The notes under the pieces were generated by a model. That model worked only from the letters and a program-made list of their open reading frames with translations. It was not told the DNA's origin and ran no database searches. Shown here in pieces: positions 30,921 to 32,489 of a stretch of 32,489 bases of DNA (within the stretch, counting starts at the first letter, position 1; every line of letters begins with the position of its first letter). Both the position numbers and the translations under genes were made by a program. The stretch is from Streptomyces sp. 150FB (lineage in GTDB: Bacteria; Actinomycetota; Actinomycetes; Streptomycetales; Streptomycetaceae): positions 272,396-304,884 of the forward strand of contig NZ_JTHL01000001.1 in NCBI RefSeq assembly GCF_000818195.1. Direction: 5' to 3'.

Positions 30921-30964
30921 ACAGTAAAAGCGGATGACGCAAGAAGTCAATGAGTCTGCGCAAA
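30921..30964 (-). promoter_or_regulatory. Transporter promoter with bipartite LacI-type operator
   Basis: Minus strand: TTGACT (30950-30945), 18-bp spacer, TACTGT (30926-30921). ACGCAAGAA (30937-30945, plus-strand reading) lies at the spacer/-35 edge and TGCGCAAA (30957-30964) just upstream of -35. The same pair with nearly the same gap lies before the lacI gene (32143-32171). Bound repressor would occlude the promoter. The leader to the ATG at 30841 is ~70 nt. Confidence 0.65.
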
Positions 30965-31033
30965 AACTTAATCTGAGCGGCTTGCGTGCGTAACACACCG
31001 TCACCTAGGGGGCGGGAGCGCGCACAGCGAGAA

Positions 31034-31058
31034 GGGGCCCGGCCAACGGCCGGGCCCC
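31034..31058 (-). terminator. Hairpin terminator after lacI
   Basis: An 11-bp perfect stem, GGGGCCCGGCC (31034-31044) / GGCCGGGCCCC (31048-31058), with a 3-nt loop lies 33 bp after the lacI stop. On the minus strand it is followed by TTCTC. It separates lacI from the transporter operon. Confidence 0.75.
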
Positions 31059-31091
31059 TCCCGCGGCGACCGGTCGGCCGCCGACGACACG

Positions 31092-32120
31092 TCAGCCGGT
31101 CCGCGTACGCGCCGTACGCGCCGGGGGCGCCGTTGAGCTGCGGACGATGAGCTCGGTGTCGAACATCATCTGCTCCCCCGCCTGCGCGTGGCCCTTCATC
31201 TGCGAGACCAGCGAGGCGACGGCGGCGGCCGCCATCGCCTGCACCGGCTGGCGGGCCGTGGTCAGCGGCGGGTCGGTGGCCACCATGTACAGAGAGTCGT
31301 CGAATCCCACGACCGAGAGGTCCTCCGGCACCCGCAGCCCCTGCCGGCGCGCGGCCCTGATCGCGCCGAGAGCGAGCGCGTCACTCGCGCAGACGACCGC
31401 GGTGACGCCCTCGGCGAGGAGGCGCGGGAGCGCGGTCGCGCCGCCCTCCATCGAGAACAGACCGTGCGCGACCAGCCCGCGCCAGTCGCCCTTCAGGGCG
31501 TCCCTAGTACCGCAGAACGCTTGGAAACCGGCGAGCTTACGGGCCGACGGGACATGTCCGACCGGGCCGAGGATCATGCCGATCCGCTCGTGCCCCATCG
31601 CCGCGAGATGCCCGAGCACCTGACGCGCCGAGGCCGCGTCGTCGATGGAGACCTGCGCGATGCCCAGGTTCTCGTCCGCCGCGTTGAGCAGGACGATCGG
31701 CACCTGCCGTTCCCTCAGGGCGCTGCCCTGCTCGGGTCCGACATCGGCGTAACTGGCGCCGACGAAGATGATGCCGCCGACGTTCTGCTTGAGGATCATG
31801 TCGATGTAGTGCGCCTCCGAGACCCCGTCGGCGGTCCGTGTGCAGAGCACCGGGATCAGGCCGCGCTTGTTCAGCAGTCCGGCGATGGCCTCCGTGAAAG
31901 CGGGGAAGATCGGATTCTGGAGATCGGGCACCACAAGACCCACGAGCGCGGCGCGCTGCTGCCGCATCTCGCGGGGCCGCTCGAACCCGCAGACGTCCAT
32001 GGCGGTGAGCACCGCGTCACGGGTCGCGGGCGCGACGTCCGTCGCCCCGTTGAGCACACGGCGTGCTGTCGTCTCGCTGACACCGGCGAACTCGGCCACC
32101 TGAGAGAGTCTTTTCTTCAC
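31092..32120 (-). CDS. LacI-family repressor of the sugar cluster
   Basis: A 342-aa regulator. The helix-turn-helix and hinge helix span 1-56 (RLSQVAEFAGVSETTARRVLNG ... CGFERP). The periplasmic-binding-like effector domain follows (LVGLVVPDLQNPIFPAF, GGIIFVGASY, VSIDDAASARQVLGHLAAMGHERIG, VVCASDALALGAIRAARRQG, LSVVGFDDS). The start is the GTG at 32120. A TAGGTT -10 ends 6 bases before it and no good ribosome site is visible, so the mRNA may be leaderless. The ACGCAAGAA/TGCGCAAA motif before it implies autoregulation. It probably releases DNA on binding the imported oligosaccharide. Confidence 0.93.
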   Translation of the reverse strand: MKKRLSQVAEFAGVSETTARRVLNGATDVAPATRDAVLTAMDVCGFERPREMRQQRAALVGLVVPDLQNPIFPAFTEAIAGLLNKRGLIPVLCTRTADGVSEAHYIDMILKQNVGGIIFVGASYADVGPEQGSALRERQVPIVLLNAADENLGIAQVSIDDAASARQVLGHLAAMGHERIGMILGPVGHVPSARKLAGFQAFCGTRDALKGDWRGLVAHGLFSMEGGATALPRLLAEGVTAVVCASDALALGAIRAARRQGLRVPEDLSVVGFDDSLYMVATDPPLTTARQPVQAMAAAAVASLVSQMKGHAQAGEQMMFDTELIVRSSTAPPARTARTRTG

Positions 32121-32142
32121 GCCACCAACCTACCAAGCACCC

Positions 32143-32171
32143 ACGCAAGAAATGAAGATCGGTTGCGCAAA
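32143..32171. promoter_or_regulatory. Bipartite LacI-type operator upstream of lacI
   Basis: ACGCAAGAA (32143-32151), 12 bp, TGCGCAAA (32164-32171). TTGCGCAA (32163-32170) is a perfect palindrome. The transporter copy has 11 bp between the two elements. Confidence 0.65.
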
Positions 32172-32230
32172 TTACGAACGGCGACTGGCGCGTTCTCCCG
32201 ATGTCCGAGGCACCTGGGAGAGTCGGACCC

Positions 32231-32489
32231 ATGACGGCTGATGACGGAGGTGAGCACGGCGGCGGATTCGTGGCGGCCACCGGTGACGGTCCCGCGCCGG
32301 CCGGCGATCCCCGGGTGCGGGCCGTGGACGTACGGGTCGCGTTCGACGGGCTGTTGCAGATCCGGCGGCTGACGAACGGCGGCGCGGCCGACCCGGTCGC
32401 GGTCCCCGCGCGGTGGGAGCGGCTGCGTACGGTCCGGGCCGTCGCGCTGGCGCTGGAGGCCGCGGGCATGGCGCCGTCCGCCGTGGACA
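32231..32489 (+). CDS. Unrecognised protein, 3' end outside window
   Basis: From the ATG at 32231 the frame is open to the window edge (86 codons), with almost every third position G or C after the first dozen codons, as in neighbouring real genes. GGGAGAG ~9 bases upstream is a fair ribosome site. The visible protein begins with a Gly/Ala/Asp-rich tail (MTADDGGEHGGGFVAATGDG), then a more ordered part, VRAVDVRVAFDGLLQIRRL and WERLRTVRAVALALEAAG. No signal peptide or known motif is seen. It is divergent from lacI, with 110 bp between the starts. Confidence 0.7.
   Translation, partial: MTADDGGEHGGGFVAATGDGPAPAGDPRVRAVDVRVAFDGLLQIRRLTNGGAADPVAVPARWERLRTVRAVALALEAAGMAPSAVD

Overview
The window looks like chromosomal DNA of a Streptomyces-type actinomycete. 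It is very GC-rich, with strong G/C bias at third codon positions and many GTG starts. It carries a SARP-type regulator, several lipoproteins, an ECF sigma factor and promoter classes typical of the genus. No rRNA or tRNA gene, integrase, transposase or CRISPR array was seen.

Left part (1-11.5 kb): a mosaic of small redox and stress units. It has a partial NAD(P)-binding oxidoreductase, a UBP-type zinc-finger protein, and a lipoprotein behind a GGAACC/CGTCTT ECF-like promoter. Next come a candidate ~170-nt structured RNA with its own terminator and a 989-aa SARP/NB-ARC/TPR activator that appears leaderless. Then follow an ArsR-VOC operon with a clear operator, a second NmrA-type oxidoreductase, and a broken alpha/beta-hydrolase gene. 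An RsrR-like [2Fe-2S] Rrf2 regulator faces a third oxidoreductase across a double operator. The part ends with an RHH-ClpN fusion behind inverted repeats, possibly a ClpC2-like self-regulating sentinel.

Middle part (10.5-23.2 kb): the most unusual segment. An orphan ECF sigma gene sits beside an EssC-like type VII secretion locus. The locus has a LysM membrane protein, a large helical/Gly-rich protein with a Pro/Thr repeat tail, two WXG100-like small proteins, a 1467-aa Ubl-FHA-TM-(FtsK)x3 ATPase, a 207-aa partner of unknown function and two 'secreted repeat' lipoproteins. EccB, EccD, EccE and mycosin are not in the window. Five promoters with the same form, (T/C)GAACN-N16-CGTRTN, always with exactly 16 bp between the boxes, precede every transcription unit of the locus and the lipoprotein beside the sigma gene. 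I infer one ECF regulon that joins secretion, lipoproteins and the cell wall.

Right part (23.2-32.2 kb): a sugar-utilisation cluster on the minus strand. It holds a LacI repressor, an ABC binding protein, two permeases, a secreted CBM35/GH87-like beta-helix enzyme and a cytoplasmic GH13 glucosidase. The likely job is cleavage of alpha-1,3-glucan (fungal wall or nigeran), import of the oligosaccharides and hydrolysis inside the cell. A bipartite ACGCAAGAA/TGCGCAAA motif lies upstream of both lacI and the transporter operon. The window ends inside an unrecognised plus-strand gene.
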